64,000 bases of DNA from Pollutimonas sp. M17 (GCF_025836975.1 NZ_CP107548.1:3224001-3288000); one strand, 5' to 3'. Counted from the first letter of the stretch, positions 35,924-45,828 are shown. A program made the numbers and translations. The notes: generated by a model from the letters alone, not told the origin.

Positions 35924-37132
35924 ATGAGCAAGCCCATATCGGCGACCGTCGTACTCGTCGCCACCCTGACTGTGCAGTCCCTGGTGGCCATGTGCCTGCT
36001 CACCCTGCCGGTGGTCGCCCCCGCCGTCGCCGAAACCCTGGGAATTTCGACCGTGTACCTGGGCTTGTACATTGCCTTCGCCTATGCCGGCGCGATGTCG
36101 GCCAGTCTGCTGTCGGGCGGAGTCGTACGCCGCTATGGCGCCATACGCGCCAGCCAGATCGGACTGGCGCTGTGCGCGGCGGGCGTGGCGATGTGCGCCA
36201 TCGAGTCTCCCATCGCCGCCGCGCTGGGAGCCGTGCTCATCGGCCTGGGCTATGGCCCCATCACTCCGGCAAGTTCGCATCTGCTGGCTCGCAGCACGCC
36301 GGCCCACCGCATGTCTTTCGTTTTCTCCGTCAAGCAGACCGGCGTGCCGCTGGGCGGAGTGCTGGCCGGCGTCGTCGTGCCCGGGCTGGCCGACATCGCG
36401 GGCTGGCAGGCGGCCTTTCTTGTCATCGCCGCCGCCACCCTGCTCTGCGCCGTGGCCATCCAGCCGCTCTGCGCGGACCTGGACGCCGACAAGGATAGGA
36501 CGCAGGCGGTGTCATTCGGCAACGGGCTGGCGGCTCCCTTGCGCCTGGTGTTCAGCCAGCGCAGCCTGGCCGTGCTGGCCGCCGTGTCCTTCTTCTTCTC
36601 GATTACACAATTGTCGCTGACCACCTATATGGTGACCTACCTGCACGACGACCTGGGCATGGGGCTGATCGTGGCGGGATTCACGCTGGCCGTCGCGCAG
36701 GCGGCGGGCGTGGCCGGGCGCCTGCTGTGGGGCTATCTATCCGATCGATTCCTGGGCCCCATCGCCATGCTGGGACTGCTTGCGGTATTGATAGCGATAT
36801 GCTCGCTGGCGACGCCTTTCCTGCAATACGTCGATTCGCAAACGCTGACGCTGATCGTGCTGTCGCTGTTCGGCAGCAGCGCCGTCGGCTGGAATGGCGT
36901 CTATCTGGCCGAGGTGGCCCGACAGGCGCCGCCGGGCCAGGCCAGCATCGCCACCGGCGGCACGCTGTCCATGACATTCCTTGGCATCGTCATCGGGCCC
37001 CCGATATTCGGGATGATCGCCGGCGCCTTCGGCAGCTACGGCCTGGCCTATGCATCGCTGGTCGTGCCCGCCGGCCTGTGCATGTGGCTGCTGTGGCGTC
37101 ATCGCAAGGCGTTTGCCGCTGACGCCGCATAG
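35924..37132 (+). CDS. Major facilitator superfamily transporter
   Basis: This 402-residue permease has 12 hydrophobic segments. The loop after segment 2 reads GGVVRRYGAIRASQ, and SVKQTGVPLGGVLAG lies in segment 5, a pattern of the CynX/NimT-like and related anion or solute carriers. ATG 35924 is chosen because the open frame before it is basic and unlike an MFS N-terminus. A hairpin with a gccgcc / ggcggc stem lies in the leader at 35864-35888. Its last 34 nt overlap the convergent LysR gene. Substrate is unknown. Confidence 0.86.
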   Translation: MSKPISATVVLVATLTVQSLVAMCLLTLPVVAPAVAETLGISTVYLGLYIAFAYAGAMSASLLSGGVVRRYGAIRASQIGLALCAAGVAMCAIESPIAAALGAVLIGLGYGPITPASSHLLARSTPAHRMSFVFSVKQTGVPLGGVLAGVVVPGLADIAGWQAAFLVIAAATLLCAVAIQPLCADLDADKDRTQAVSFGNGLAAPLRLVFSQRSLAVLAAVSFFFSITQLSLTTYMVTYLHDDLGMGLIVAGFTLAVAQAAGVAGRLLWGYLSDRFLGPIAMLGLLAVLIAICSLATPFLQYVDSQTLTLIVLSLFGSSAVGWNGVYLAEVARQAPPGQASIATGGTLSMTFLGIVIGPPIFGMIAGAFGSYGLAYASLVVPAGLCMWLLWRHRKAFAADAA

Positions 37133-38016
37133 GCCTGGGCCGACTGGTGGAGGACTTGCGCAAGCTGGCGGGCGGCGGGGCCGGCTCCTTCCTGGCTACC
37201 GAAGGTCAGGTAGAGCGAGACGCGGCGGATCCGGCCCTCGCTCAAGGGCAAGGGCCAAAGGGCGCCCTCATCCAGGCGCCTTTGTATGAGATGACGCGGC
37301 AGCCAGGCGAAGCCCAGCCCGTCGGCCACCATCGCGGCCGAGGTTTCCAGGCTGCTGACCGTCCAGCGCTGGGCGGAGCCCAGCCAGCCCTCATCGCGCG
37401 GGTTCACGGTGCCCGAGTCGCGCAACACGACCTGCATTTCCCGCCTCAGGTCGTCGCCGTCCAGCTCGCGCCCCAGGCGATGCAGGGTGTGCGAGGGATG
37501 GGCCACGGCGATGAAGTCCACATCCAGCAAGAGGTTTCCCAGATAGCCGGCGGGCACGCGCGTTCCGACCAGCACGTCGGCGCGCTGGCCGGCCAGGGCT
37601 TCCTCGGCGCCCGATAGCACGACTTCGGTCAGTTGCAGGCGTGTCTGCCCCGCCACCCGCGTAAATTGCGCCAGAGCATCCAGCAGCAGGGGCGTGGGCA
37701 GCGCGGCATCGACCACCAGCCTGACTTCGGCCTCCCAGCCATGCTCCAGTTGCGCCGCCCTTTGCTCCAGCTTGGCCGCGTCGTTCAACAGATCTACAGC
37801 CTGGGCCAGCAATGCCTTGCCGCTTTCGGTCAACCGCGCCTTGCGCCCTTCCATCGCCAGGAGCTGCACTCCCACCTGTTCCTGCAGGCGCGCCACCATG
37901 TAGCTGATGGAGGACTGGCTGCGATGCAGCGCCTCCGCCGCCTGGGCGTATCCGCCGTGTTCGACGATGGCTTGCAGGACGCGCCATTGCTCCAGAGTGG
38001 TCTTCAATGTTGGCAT
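37099..38016 (-). CDS. LysR-family regulator next to a pirin gene
   Basis: This 305-residue LysR regulator has its helix-turn-helix in residues 1-60 (LEQWRVLQAIVEHGGYAQAA, RSQSSISYMVARLQEQVG) and its effector domain after about 90. It is divergent from the pirin gene with 160 nt between them. LysR-pirin divergent pairs are common in Proteobacteria, where the regulator usually activates the pirin gene. Its 3' end overlaps the convergent MFS gene by 34 nt. The inducer is unknown. Confidence 0.91.
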   Translation of the reverse strand: MPTLKTTLEQWRVLQAIVEHGGYAQAAEALHRSQSSISYMVARLQEQVGVQLLAMEGRKARLTESGKALLAQAVDLLNDAAKLEQRAAQLEHGWEAEVRLVVDAALPTPLLLDALAQFTRVAGQTRLQLTEVVLSGAEEALAGQRADVLVGTRVPAGYLGNLLLDVDFIAVAHPSHTLHRLGRELDGDDLRREMQVVLRDSGTVNPRDEGWLGSAQRWTVSSLETSAAMVADGLGFAWLPRHLIQRRLDEGALWPLPLSEGRIRRVSLYLTFGSQEGAGPAARQLAQVLHQSAQAYAASAANALR

Positions 38017-38176
38017 AGGCTTGAAATATGCCTTCGGCCCCGCCCCCTGGGCCGCAAGGCAATGAAATATCTATAAATCCGATAATAATCGACAGAATTT
38101 TGCGCTTTTTTATAGAAAAAATAAATCCTAGAATAGTTTCATCGAAGCCATGGCTTCATCAATTCAGGAGCGAAAC

Positions 38177-38875
38177 ATGCTGGAAATCAGGAAAGCCGCA
38201 GATCGCGGCCACGCACAACATGGTTGGCTGGACAGCCACCATACCTTTTCATTTGCCGAATACTATGACCGCGCGCACATGGGCTGGAGCGCCTTGCGGG
38301 TGATCAATGACGACACGGTCCAGGCGGGCGAGGGTTTCGGCGCCCACGGCCACCGCGATATGGAAATTTTTTCCTATGTCCTGGAAGGCGCGCTGGAACA
38401 TAAGGACTCCATGGGTTCCGGATCGGTCATACGCCCCGGCGACGTGCAGCTCATGAGCGCGGGAACCGGCGTACAGCATAGCGAGTTCAATCACTCGCGC
38501 ACCGAGCCGGTGCATTTCCTGCAGATCTGGATCGTCCCGAAATTCTCCGGCATCAAACCGAATTATCAGGAAAAGCGTTTCAGCGACGAAGAGAAACGCG
38601 GCAGGCTGCGCCTGGTCGTTTCGCCGGACGGTCAGGACGGCTCGCTGACCATCGTGCAGGACGCGCGCGTCTATGCCGGTCTGCTGGACGGGGATGAAAA
38701 AATCGAGCAGCCGCTGCCGGCGGGCCGGCATGCCTACGTGCATGTCGCCCGCGGCCAGCTGACGCTCAATGGGCTATCGCTGTCCGCCGGCGATGGCGTC
38801 AAGATCGCCGACGAAACGATGCTGACCCTGGCCGGCGGCGAGAATGCCGAAGTGCTGGTGTTCGACCTGCCTTAG
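38177..38875 (+). CDS. Pirin-family protein (YhhW-like bicupin)
   Basis: This 232-residue bicupin protein has the N-terminal metal site expected for pirins: [19 protein letters not shown] (His-His-His/Glu) and VQHSEFNHS. The second cupin lacks full metal ligands. E. coli YhhW has quercetin 2,3-dioxygenase activity; in other bacteria pirins modulate central metabolism. The start at 38177 follows aggag by 6 nt. Its stop overlaps the convergent ilvD stop by 4 nt. Control by the divergent LysR regulator is likely. Confidence 0.93.
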   Translation: MLEIRKAADRGHAQHGWLDSHHTFSFAEYYDRAHMGWSALRVINDDTVQAGEGFGAHGHRDMEIFSYVLEGALEHKDSMGSGSVIRPGDVQLMSAGTGVQHSEFNHSRTEPVHFLQIWIVPKFSGIKPNYQEKRFSDEEKRGRLRLVVSPDGQDGSLTIVQDARVYAGLLDGDEKIEQPLPAGRHAYVHVARGQLTLNGLSLSAGDGVKIADETMLTLAGGENAEVLVFDLP

Positions 38876-40557
38876 AAGTCGTCCAGCACGGCGCCCGTGC
38901 TGGCCGTGGAGGCATTGAAGGCGAACTTGGCCTGCACGCCGCGCGTATAACGCGGGGCCGGCTCCTTCCAGGCCGCACGGCGCGCGGCCAGCTCGGCATC
39001 GTCCACATGCACCTGCAGCAGCAATTGGTGCGCGTCGATGGTGATGGAATCGCCCTCGTGCACCAGGCCTATCGTGCCGCCCACGGCGGCCTCCGGCGCG
39101 ACGTGGCCCACGACCATGCCCCAGGTGCCGCCCGAAAAGCGGCCATCGGTGATCAGGCCCACGGAATCGCCCAGGCCCGCTCCGATCAGAGCGCCGGTGG
39201 GCGCCAGCATTTCGGGCATGCCCGGGCCGCCCTTGGGACCCAGATAGCGCAGCACCATGACGTCGCCGGCCTTGATCTTGCCGTCTAGTATGGCCTTGAG
39301 TGCGGATTGCTCGTCGTCGAAGACGCGGGCGGGCCCGGTAATGACGGGATTCTTCAGGCCGGTGATCTTGGCGACCGCGCCTTCGGGCGACAGGTTGCCC
39401 TTCAGTATGGCCAGGTGGCCCTGCTTGTACAGCGCCTTGTCCAGCGGGAAGATCACCTTCTGGTCGGCGGCGGGCACATCGGGAATGTCCTTCAGAAGCT
39501 CGGCGATCGTCTTTCCGGTGATGGTGATGCAGTCGCCATGGATGAGGCCGGCGTTCAGCAGCAGCTTCATCACTTGCGGCACGCCGCCCGCCTTGTGGAA
39601 ATCCACCGCCAGGTAATGACCGCTGGGCTTCAGGTCGCAAATGACCGGCACGCGCTGGCGCACGCGCTCGAAGTCATCGATGGTCCATTCGACGCCGGCC
39701 GCATGGGCAATGGCCAGTATGTGCAGGACGGCATTGGTCGAGCCGCCGGTGGCCATGACCACGCTGACGGCGTTCTCGATGGATTTGCGGGTCACGATGT
39801 CGCGCGGCTTCAGGTCCAGTTCGACGGCCTTGAGCAAGACTTTTGCGGACTCGGCCGCCGATTGCGTTTTCTCGTCGTGGACATTGGCCATGGTCGACGA
39901 GTAGGGCAGGCTCATGCCCAGGGCCTCGAATGCGGAGCTCATGGTATTGGCGGTATACATGCCGCCGCAGGAGCCGGGGCCGGGAATGGCATGCAGTTCG
40001 ATCTGCTTGAGCTCCTGGTCGCTCATGCGTCCGGCGGCGTTCTCGCCCACCGCCTCGAACACGCTGACGATGTTCAGGTCCTTGCCGTTCAAGCGACCGG
40101 GAAGAATCGTGCCGCCGTAGACATAGATGGCCGGCACATTGGCGCGCAGCATGCCCATCATGCCGCCGGGCATGTTCTTGTCGCAGCCGCCGATGACCAC
40201 GACGCCGTCCATCCATTGCCCCTGGACACAGGTTTCGACGCAGTCGGCGATGACTTCGCGCGAGACCAGCGAATACTTCATGCCCTCGGTGCCCATGGCC
40301 ATGCCGTCGGATATCGTCGGCGTGCCGAACACCTGCGCATTGCCGCCCGACGATTCAATGGCCTCGATCGCCGCATCGGCCAGCTTCTGCAAGCCGCTGT
40401 TGCAAGGCGTGATGGTGCTGTGGCCGTTGGCCACGCCGATCATGGGCTTGTTGAAGTCTTCTTCTTTGTAACCCAGCGCGTAATACATGGAACGGTTGGG
40501 CGCGCGGGCCGGACCCTGGGTAATGTTGGCGGAACGCAGGCGTTTTTGGGTGCTCAT
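38872..40557 (-). CDS. ilvD: Dihydroxy-acid dehydratase, short [2Fe-2S]-type IlvD
   Basis: IlvD dehydrates dihydroxy acids in valine and isoleucine synthesis. This 561-residue form has three cysteines placed as in [2Fe-2S] members: [15 protein letters not shown] and [12 protein letters not shown]. The Mg-ligand carbamylated-Lys region and [20 protein letters not shown] are also present. A second, 619-residue paralogue of different cluster type lies at 47096-48955. This one could alternatively act on a sugar acid, since the IlvD/Edd family includes aldonate dehydratases, but the sequence is very like true IlvD. It is divergent from the Fur-box operon. Confidence 0.92.
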   Translation of the reverse strand: MSTQKRLRSANITQGPARAPNRSMYYALGYKEEDFNKPMIGVANGHSTITPCNSGLQKLADAAIEAIESSGGNAQVFGTPTISDGMAMGTEGMKYSLVSREVIADCVETCVQGQWMDGVVVIGGCDKNMPGGMMGMLRANVPAIYVYGGTILPGRLNGKDLNIVSVFEAVGENAAGRMSDQELKQIELHAIPGPGSCGGMYTANTMSSAFEALGMSLPYSSTMANVHDEKTQSAAESAKVLLKAVELDLKPRDIVTRKSIENAVSVVMATGGSTNAVLHILAIAHAAGVEWTIDDFERVRQRVPVICDLKPSGHYLAVDFHKAGGVPQVMKLLLNAGLIHGDCITITGKTIAELLKDIPDVPAADQKVIFPLDKALYKQGHLAILKGNLSPEGAVAKITGLKNPVITGPARVFDDEQSALKAILDGKIKAGDVMVLRYLGPKGGPGMPEMLAPTGALIGAGLGDSVGLITDGRFSGGTWGMVVGHVAPEAAVGGTIGLVHEGDSITIDAHQLLLQVHVDDAELAARRAAWKEPAPRYTRGVQAKFAFNASTASTGAVLDDF

Positions 40558-40721
40558 TTTCTTCCTTTCGTGAATTCATGGCCCAGGAATTCCGGGCCGG
40601 CAAATTATTTTTGAAATCAGTTTACCCCCTAAGGCGATTTGGGGCGCCACCCGCTTTCCCGGGATTTCTTCCGAAACTTGATGCAGATCATGGAATGCAA
40701 GTGGAAACAATGTGATTATTC

Positions 40722-40740
40722 GCAACTGAGAATCATTATT
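40722..40740 (+). promoter_or_regulatory. Fur-box-like operator
   Basis: The 19-mer gcaactgagaatcattatt matches the classical Fur consensus gataatgataatcattatc at 14 of 19 positions, with the right half nearly perfect. It ends 10 nt before the ATG of the first gene of the ABC-TonB receptor operon, where a bound repressor would block expression. The surrounding 40700-40750 is AT-rich and should contain the promoter. Confidence 0.78.
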
Positions 40741-40750
40741 GTTTATATTT

Positions 40751-41749
40751 ATGCAGAGCCTATGGAATAAAGTGCGCGCCGGCCTGGCCGCACTGCTTGC
40801 CGCCGCCCTGTGCGCCGCCATCGCACAGGCCCAGCCGGCCGCGAAGTACGAGAAAATAACCTTGGCGGGCCCCACCGCGCTGGTCAGCTTCCCCCTGCTG
40901 CACATGCTGGAAACCGGCGCACTGAACGACTATACCGACCGGCTGGAATTCCGCCTGTGGCAAAGCCCCGATCAATTGCGGGTGCTGCTGGCCAAAAAGG
41001 AAATCGACTTCAGCGCGGCGCCCAGCAATCTGCCGGCGCTGATGGCCAACCGCGGCGAGCCGGTGCGCCTGCTGAACATCTCGGTCTGGGGAATCCTGTG
41101 GCTGGTCAGCCGCGACCCGTCCGTCAAAAGCTTCTCGGATCTTGCCGGCAAGGAATTGCTGCTGCCCTTTCACAGGGATCTGCCCTCGGTCCTGGTCGAC
41201 ACCCTGCTGGCCGCCGACGGGAACGAGCCGGGAAATCGCATACAGCTGCGCCGCACGCGCGCTTCCGAAGACGCCATCGCCCTGATGCTGACCGGCCAGA
41301 GCCAGAACGCCCTGCTGGTCGAGCCGACGGCATCGCTGCTGATGTGGCGCAACGAGCAGCAGGGCGGCGCGCCGCTATACCGTGTGGAAAGCCTGGAGGA
41401 CACCTGGCGGGCCCGCTTCCCGGATCAGGCCGACCTGCCCCAGGCCGGCATCATGGCGAACTCGAACGTGGCCGGCGACCTTGCGCTGAGCCGCGCGGTG
41501 GAACGGGCCTATGCCGAATCCGCGGACTGGTGCGTGCGGCATGCTCGAGCCTGCGCCGAGATGGTCAACCGGCATATCCCGCATCTGCCCGTCCCGGCCG
41601 TGGAAAACGCCATCAAGTCCACCCGCCTGGAAAGCCGCCCCGCCAGTGAAGCGCGCCCGCAGCTGGAAGCCCTGTATACCCTGCTGGGCAAGGACTACCC
41701 CCAGGCCATAGGCGGCCGCCTGCCTGACGCCGGATTCTACGGACCATGA
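40751..41749 (+). CDS. NitT/TauT-type ABC transporter substrate-binding protein
   Basis: This 332-residue protein has a signal peptide cleaved near residue 28 (AALCAAIAQAQ). Its binding-protein fold is of the NMT1/THI5-like type (nitrate, sulfonate, taurine and thiamine-precursor receptors): the ITLAGPTALVSFPLLHMLETG start, KKEIDFSAAPSNLPALMANR, and later LTGQSQNALLVEPTASLLM. It has no lipobox. It is the first gene of an operon behind a Fur-like box, together with permease, ATPase, a His-rich membrane protein and a TonB receptor, so the ligand is probably an iron chelate or other metal-linked small molecule. That substrate class is unusual for this receptor family. Confidence 0.87.
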   Translation: MQSLWNKVRAGLAALLAAALCAAIAQAQPAAKYEKITLAGPTALVSFPLLHMLETGALNDYTDRLEFRLWQSPDQLRVLLAKKEIDFSAAPSNLPALMANRGEPVRLLNISVWGILWLVSRDPSVKSFSDLAGKELLLPFHRDLPSVLVDTLLAADGNEPGNRIQLRRTRASEDAIALMLTGQSQNALLVEPTASLLMWRNEQQGGAPLYRVESLEDTWRARFPDQADLPQAGIMANSNVAGDLALSRAVERAYAESADWCVRHARACAEMVNRHIPHLPVPAVENAIKSTRLESRPASEARPQLEALYTLLGKDYPQAIGGRLPDAGFYGP

Positions 41750-42528
41750 GCCCGCCGACCCTGAACGCACCCCGGCGCACCTCCAGGCGCTGGGCCCTGG
41801 CCGGCGCCCTGTTGTTGCTGGCCGGCTGGCAGTTCGCGGCCCAGTACCTGGGGCCCCTGCTGATGGCCACACCCATGCAGGCCTTGCGCGGGCTTGCCGC
41901 GCTGGCGGAAAGCGATACCTTCTGGGCCAATGCCGGCGCCAGTCTTGCGCGGATAGGCGCGGGTGTGGGAACAGGCTGCCTGATCGGCTTCGCCCTGGGC
42001 ATACTGGCGGGGCACAATGCCCGATTGCGCGGCCTGCTGGAGCCCTTGCGCTGGCTGCTGATGGCCATCCCTCCCGTGGTCGTCGTCGTGCTGGCCATGC
42101 TTTGGTTCGGCCTGGGCTCTTCCATGGTGATTTTCATTACCGTGCTGATGATTGCGCCAGGCATGTATGTGAATACGGTCAAGGGCATGCTGCTGGTGGA
42201 TCGCTCGCTGATCGAAATGGCGCACGTCTATCGCTTCGATCCCTGGCTGCGCCTGCGGCACCTGTACCTGCCCGCCCTCGCCGCGCCCTTGACGGCCGCC
42301 TTGCTGATCGCCACCTGCGGCGGCGTCCGGCTGGTGGTGATGGCGGAAGTGCTCGGCGCCGACAGCGGCGCCGGCTATGCCCTGGCCAATGCGCGCAGTG
42401 TATTCGACAGCGGCGAGCTGTACGCCTGGGTCATCCTGATACTGGCGCTGGTGGCGGCGCTCGAGTTCGCTTTGCTGCAACCCTTGCAGCGCCATCTGAA
42501 CCAATGGCAGGAGCCCAGCCATGCTTGA
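41746..42528 (+). CDS. NitT/TauT-type ABC transporter permease
   Basis: This 260-residue inner-membrane permease has about six helices and the EAA-type loop FDPWLRLRHLYLPALAAPLTA, which docks the ATPase. It resembles SsuC/TauC. Its start overlaps the binding-protein stop by 4 nt and its stop overlaps the ATPase start by 8 nt, so the three are translationally coupled. A glycine-rich segment, GAGVGTGCLIGFALGILAG, lies in helix 2. Confidence 0.92.
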   Translation: MSPPTLNAPRRTSRRWALAGALLLLAGWQFAAQYLGPLLMATPMQALRGLAALAESDTFWANAGASLARIGAGVGTGCLIGFALGILAGHNARLRGLLEPLRWLLMAIPPVVVVVLAMLWFGLGSSMVIFITVLMIAPGMYVNTVKGMLLVDRSLIEMAHVYRFDPWLRLRHLYLPALAAPLTAALLIATCGGVRLVVMAEVLGADSGAGYALANARSVFDSGELYAWVILILALVAALEFALLQPLQRHLNQWQEPSHA

Positions 42529-43222
42529 GCTGCGTGAAGTTTCCTTGCGGTTCGGCCCCGTGCAGGTACTGGATAAAGTCGACTTCCGCCTTGAACCCGG
42601 CGAATGCGTTGGCGTGCTGGGCGCCAGCGGCGCGGGCAAGAGCTCCTTGCTGAAGATGGCCGCCGGCCTTTTGCCCGCCACCCAGGGCGCCTGCGTGAAC
42701 AGCTTCCGCCATGCTTTGCTGGTTTTCCAGGAACCCCGCCTGCTGCCCTGGCGGCGCACGCAGGAAAACGTGGAAATCCCCCTGATCGCTTCGGGCGTAC
42801 CGCGGACCGAAGCGCGGGAACGTGCGCTGCATTGGCTGTCCCGGGTCGGGCTGGCTTCGTCGGCCCGGGCCTGGCCCCGGGAACTGTCCGGCGGCATGGC
42901 GCAGCGCGCCGCCCTGGCCCGCGCCTTTGCGCTGCAGCCCGACCTGCTCTTGCTGGACGAACCCTTCAGCGCCCTGGACCCGGCTCTGCGCACCGACCTG
43001 GCCCGCCTGTGCGCCGAATGCGCGCGCGACACCGGCGCCGCCATGCTGTGCATCAGCCATCATCCCGAGGAGCTGGCCGGCATGGTCGAGCGCTGCGTCC
43101 TGATCGCGGACGGCAAGCTGAGCGGCCACGGCTTCGCGCCGTCGCGGAACAGCCCTGCTCCCTATTCCGCCCTTGCGGCGGCATCCTGCATTTCGATTGA
43201 AAAGGAAGCCCAGCCATCATGA
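42521..43222 (+). CDS. NitT/TauT-type ABC transporter ATPase
   Basis: This 233-residue ATPase has Walker A GASGAGKSS (about 34-42), a Q-loop in LVFQEPRLLPW, the signature LSGGMAQRAALARA, Walker B LLLLDEPFSALD and a switch His in CISHHPEEL. It powers the importer formed with the preceding permease. SsuB/TauB-like length and the RLLPWRRTQENV segment fit the family. It overlaps the next membrane-protein gene by 4 nt. Confidence 0.94.
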   Translation: MLELREVSLRFGPVQVLDKVDFRLEPGECVGVLGASGAGKSSLLKMAAGLLPATQGACVNSFRHALLVFQEPRLLPWRRTQENVEIPLIASGVPRTEARERALHWLSRVGLASSARAWPRELSGGMAQRAALARAFALQPDLLLLDEPFSALDPALRTDLARLCAECARDTGAAMLCISHHPEELAGMVERCVLIADGKLSGHGFAPSRNSPAPYSALAAASCISIEKEAQPS

Positions 43223-43659
43223 GTTATTCCGTCCTTGTGACCCTCCATCTGTTCGCCGCGCTGATGTTCGTCGGCACGGTCTTCTTCGAAGTATTGATAT
43301 TGGAGAGCGTGCGCAAGCATGTGCCGCGCGACATGATGCGCACGCTGGAAATAGCGATAGGGGTAAGGGCGCGCAGCCTGATGCCCTGGGTGCTGCTGAT
43401 CCTGTACAGCGCGGGCATAGGCATGGCCTGGCATCATCGCGCCGCCCTGGCCCACCCGCTGGAGAGCAGCTTCGGCCTGTTGCTGACCATCAAGATCGCC
43501 CTGGCGCTGAGCGTCTTCGGACACTTCCTGACCGCCATGACACTGCGCCGCAAGGGCAAGCTGCGCTCCGTCCATTTCAAATACATCCACTTGAGCGTCT
43601 TCTGTCACATGGTGGGCATCGTCCTTCTCGCCAAGGCCATGTTCTATCTGCACTGGTAA
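43219..43659 (+). CDS. Four-helix His-rich membrane protein (CopD-like)
   Basis: This 146-residue integral membrane protein has four predicted helices (about 5-27, 52-71, 83-104 and 123-143). Histidines lie in or next to them: His10 in helix 1, His72-His73 after helix 2, His102 in helix 3, and His124 and His130 in helix 4. The layout recalls the CopD domain or small b-type cytochromes. In a Fur-type operon with an ABC importer and a TonB receptor it could reduce or bind the imported metal in the membrane. I cannot assign a named family with certainty. It is translationally coupled to the ATPase gene. Confidence 0.78.
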   Translation: MSYSVLVTLHLFAALMFVGTVFFEVLILESVRKHVPRDMMRTLEIAIGVRARSLMPWVLLILYSAGIGMAWHHRAALAHPLESSFGLLLTIKIALALSVFGHFLTAMTLRRKGKLRSVHFKYIHLSVFCHMVGIVLLAKAMFYLHW

Positions 43660-43691
43660 TCACCTTCAACAAAAATATTCACGGGGAAAAC

Positions 43692-45788
43692 ATGTCATCC
43701 GCTCCTATTTTTCGCCGCATGGCGCTTGGCCTTGCGCTGTCCGCAATCTGGCTGCCCGGCGCGCAGGCCGACAACATCGCCACTTTGGCGCCAGTGGTCG
43801 TCCAGGGCGACGATGCGTCGTCACCGCTGCAACCCAGCCCGGCCAAGGAAAAAGCCCGCCTGCAACGCGTGGCGGGCGGCACCAATGTCGTCACCCCGCA
43901 AGAGGAAGTGCGCCTGGCCACCCTGCGCGACGCGCTGGACTACCAGCCCGGCATCGTGGTGCAGGACTTCTTCGGCGGCATCGACCAGCCGCGCCTCAAC
44001 ATTCGCGGCTCGGGCATACAAAGCAACCCGCTCAACCGCGGCGTGCTTCTGATGCAGGACGGCCTGCCTCTGAACGAGGCCGATGGGTCTTTCGTGATCG
44101 GCCTGCTGGAGCCGCGCAACGCGCGCCTGATCAGCGTGCGCCGGGGCGCCAATGCCTTGTCGGCGGGCGCAAGCACGCTGGGCGGCGAGCTGGATTTCCA
44201 GTCCTATACCGGAACGCAGAACGAAGTCATCAGCGTCGAAGGGGGCAGCTTCGGCCGGCTGGGCCTGCATGCCGCCAAAGGCTTCCAGGGCGACCAGCTG
44301 GACGGCCGGCTGAGCGTGAGCCACGACGAGTCCGAAGGCTACCGGAATCATGCGGATTCCCATCGCACCAGTATCCAGGGCAATTTCGGCGTGCGCAACG
44401 ACCGCTTCGAGAACCGCACTTACCTGTCCTACACGGACCTGGCGTTCGACATTCCCACCGTGGTGCCCAAGCAGCGGGTCTGGGACGACCCGCGCGGCGT
44501 GATGGGCGACCAGCCCGGCGACAATCCCAATATCTACAAGCGCGATCCGCATCGCAAGACCGAGCAGTTCCGCCTGGCCAACCGCAGCTACTGGGGCGAC
44601 GATGCGCTGAACCAGACCTTCGGCCTGTACTGGCAGAATATCGACGATACCTTTACCGAGCCTACGGTGTCGACGCCGACCACCGGGGACACCTATGGCG
44701 CCCAATGGCAATTGGCGGGCAAGTGGAATACCGTGGACTATCGCCTGGCCCTGGACTGGGCCCGCAGCGACATGGAGCGCGACCTGTACATCGTCAATCC
44801 GAACAATGGCAGCAACATGAAGCGCTTCGGCAACTTTTCCATGCTGGCTGAGAACCGCAGCGCGCTGCTGGGGCTGGAATGGCACATCACCCCGCAATGG
44901 AGCCTCGTCGGCGACCTGAAATACACCCAGGCCGTGCGCGATACCAAAGACAGGCTGACCGGTCAGAGCCTGGATCAGGACTGGTCTTACGCCAGCCCCA
45001 AGGTGGGCATCATCTGGAAGCCCAGCCAGGCCCTGCGCCTGTTCGCGAACGTCAGCCGCAGCAATGAGGCCCCCTCTTACTGGGAAATCATCACCGGCAG
45101 CGTCCAGAACCCCATGGCCGGGCAGGCCAGCGCCACGATGAGCAAACTGGACCTGCAACGCGCCCTGACCTATGAAATCGGCGCCGACGGCATCCTGGCC
45201 GAGGGCGATTATGCCGCGAACTGGTCCCTGACCCTTTACCGCAGCCATGTCGATGATGAACTGATGAGCGTGACCAACGCATCGGGCTTCGGCTCGGCCG
45301 GCACCTTCAACTACACCGACCGCACGCGGCATCAAGGCCTGGAAGCCGGCCTGAACGGCACCCTGCCCGCTCCCGGCGCAGGCGCCTTCGACTACCGCCT
45401 GGCCTATACCTACAGCGACTTCCGCTTCATGGGCGGCGAATTCGACGGCAATCGGATTGCGGGCGTGCCGCGCCACCTGATCAGCGCGGAACTGATGTAT
45501 CGCATCGGCGGCTGGCGCTTCGGTCCGAATCTGCACTGGATGCCGGGCGATACTCCGGTCAACCATGCCAACGTCGCCGGCACCGAACAGAACTCCTATG
45601 CACTGCTGGGTTTCAAGCTGGCCTACCAGCACGACAAGCACTGGAGCGCATGGCTGGCGGGCGACAACCTGACCGACCGCAAGTACATCAGCAGCTATGC
45701 CATACGCAACACCTCGCTGGCGACGGCCCCGGGCTATCTGCCGGGCAATGGCCGCAGCATCAGCGCTGGGCTGCGCTACGCCTTCTGA
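43692..45788 (+). CDS. TonB-dependent outer-membrane receptor
   Basis: This 698-residue receptor has a signal peptide ending around residue 26 (WLPGAQAD) and a TonB-box-like TLAPVVVQG. The plug domain (about 50-165) contains RLNIRGSGIQSNPLNRGVLL and ISVRRGANALSAGASTLGG, and the barrel ends in Phe (SISAGLRYAF). It is only distantly similar in appearance to the BfrG-like receptor at 22972-25095 and looks more like FecA/CirA-type plugs. It closes the five-gene operon, 32 nt after the His-rich protein. The ATG at 43692 gives a good signal peptide; the longer open frame upstream is in another gene's territory. Confidence 0.93.
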   Translation: MSSAPIFRRMALGLALSAIWLPGAQADNIATLAPVVVQGDDASSPLQPSPAKEKARLQRVAGGTNVVTPQEEVRLATLRDALDYQPGIVVQDFFGGIDQPRLNIRGSGIQSNPLNRGVLLMQDGLPLNEADGSFVIGLLEPRNARLISVRRGANALSAGASTLGGELDFQSYTGTQNEVISVEGGSFGRLGLHAAKGFQGDQLDGRLSVSHDESEGYRNHADSHRTSIQGNFGVRNDRFENRTYLSYTDLAFDIPTVVPKQRVWDDPRGVMGDQPGDNPNIYKRDPHRKTEQFRLANRSYWGDDALNQTFGLYWQNIDDTFTEPTVSTPTTGDTYGAQWQLAGKWNTVDYRLALDWARSDMERDLYIVNPNNGSNMKRFGNFSMLAENRSALLGLEWHITPQWSLVGDLKYTQAVRDTKDRLTGQSLDQDWSYASPKVGIIWKPSQALRLFANVSRSNEAPSYWEIITGSVQNPMAGQASATMSKLDLQRALTYEIGADGILAEGDYAANWSLTLYRSHVDDELMSVTNASGFGSAGTFNYTDRTRHQGLEAGLNGTLPAPGAGAFDYRLAYTYSDFRFMGGEFDGNRIAGVPRHLISAELMYRIGGWRFGPNLHWMPGDTPVNHANVAGTEQNSYALLGFKLAYQHDKHWSAWLAGDNLTDRKYISSYAIRNTSLATAPGYLPGNGRSISAGLRYAF

Positions 45789-45828
45789 GCGCAACTGGCT
45801 GCATACCTGGACGGTTTTTTGACGCATA

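Noticed and set aside
34847-36307. A 486-codon minus-strand open frame covering nadE in another frame
   Set aside because: NadE in its own frame has all motifs; this frame is Arg/Gly-rich without domains.
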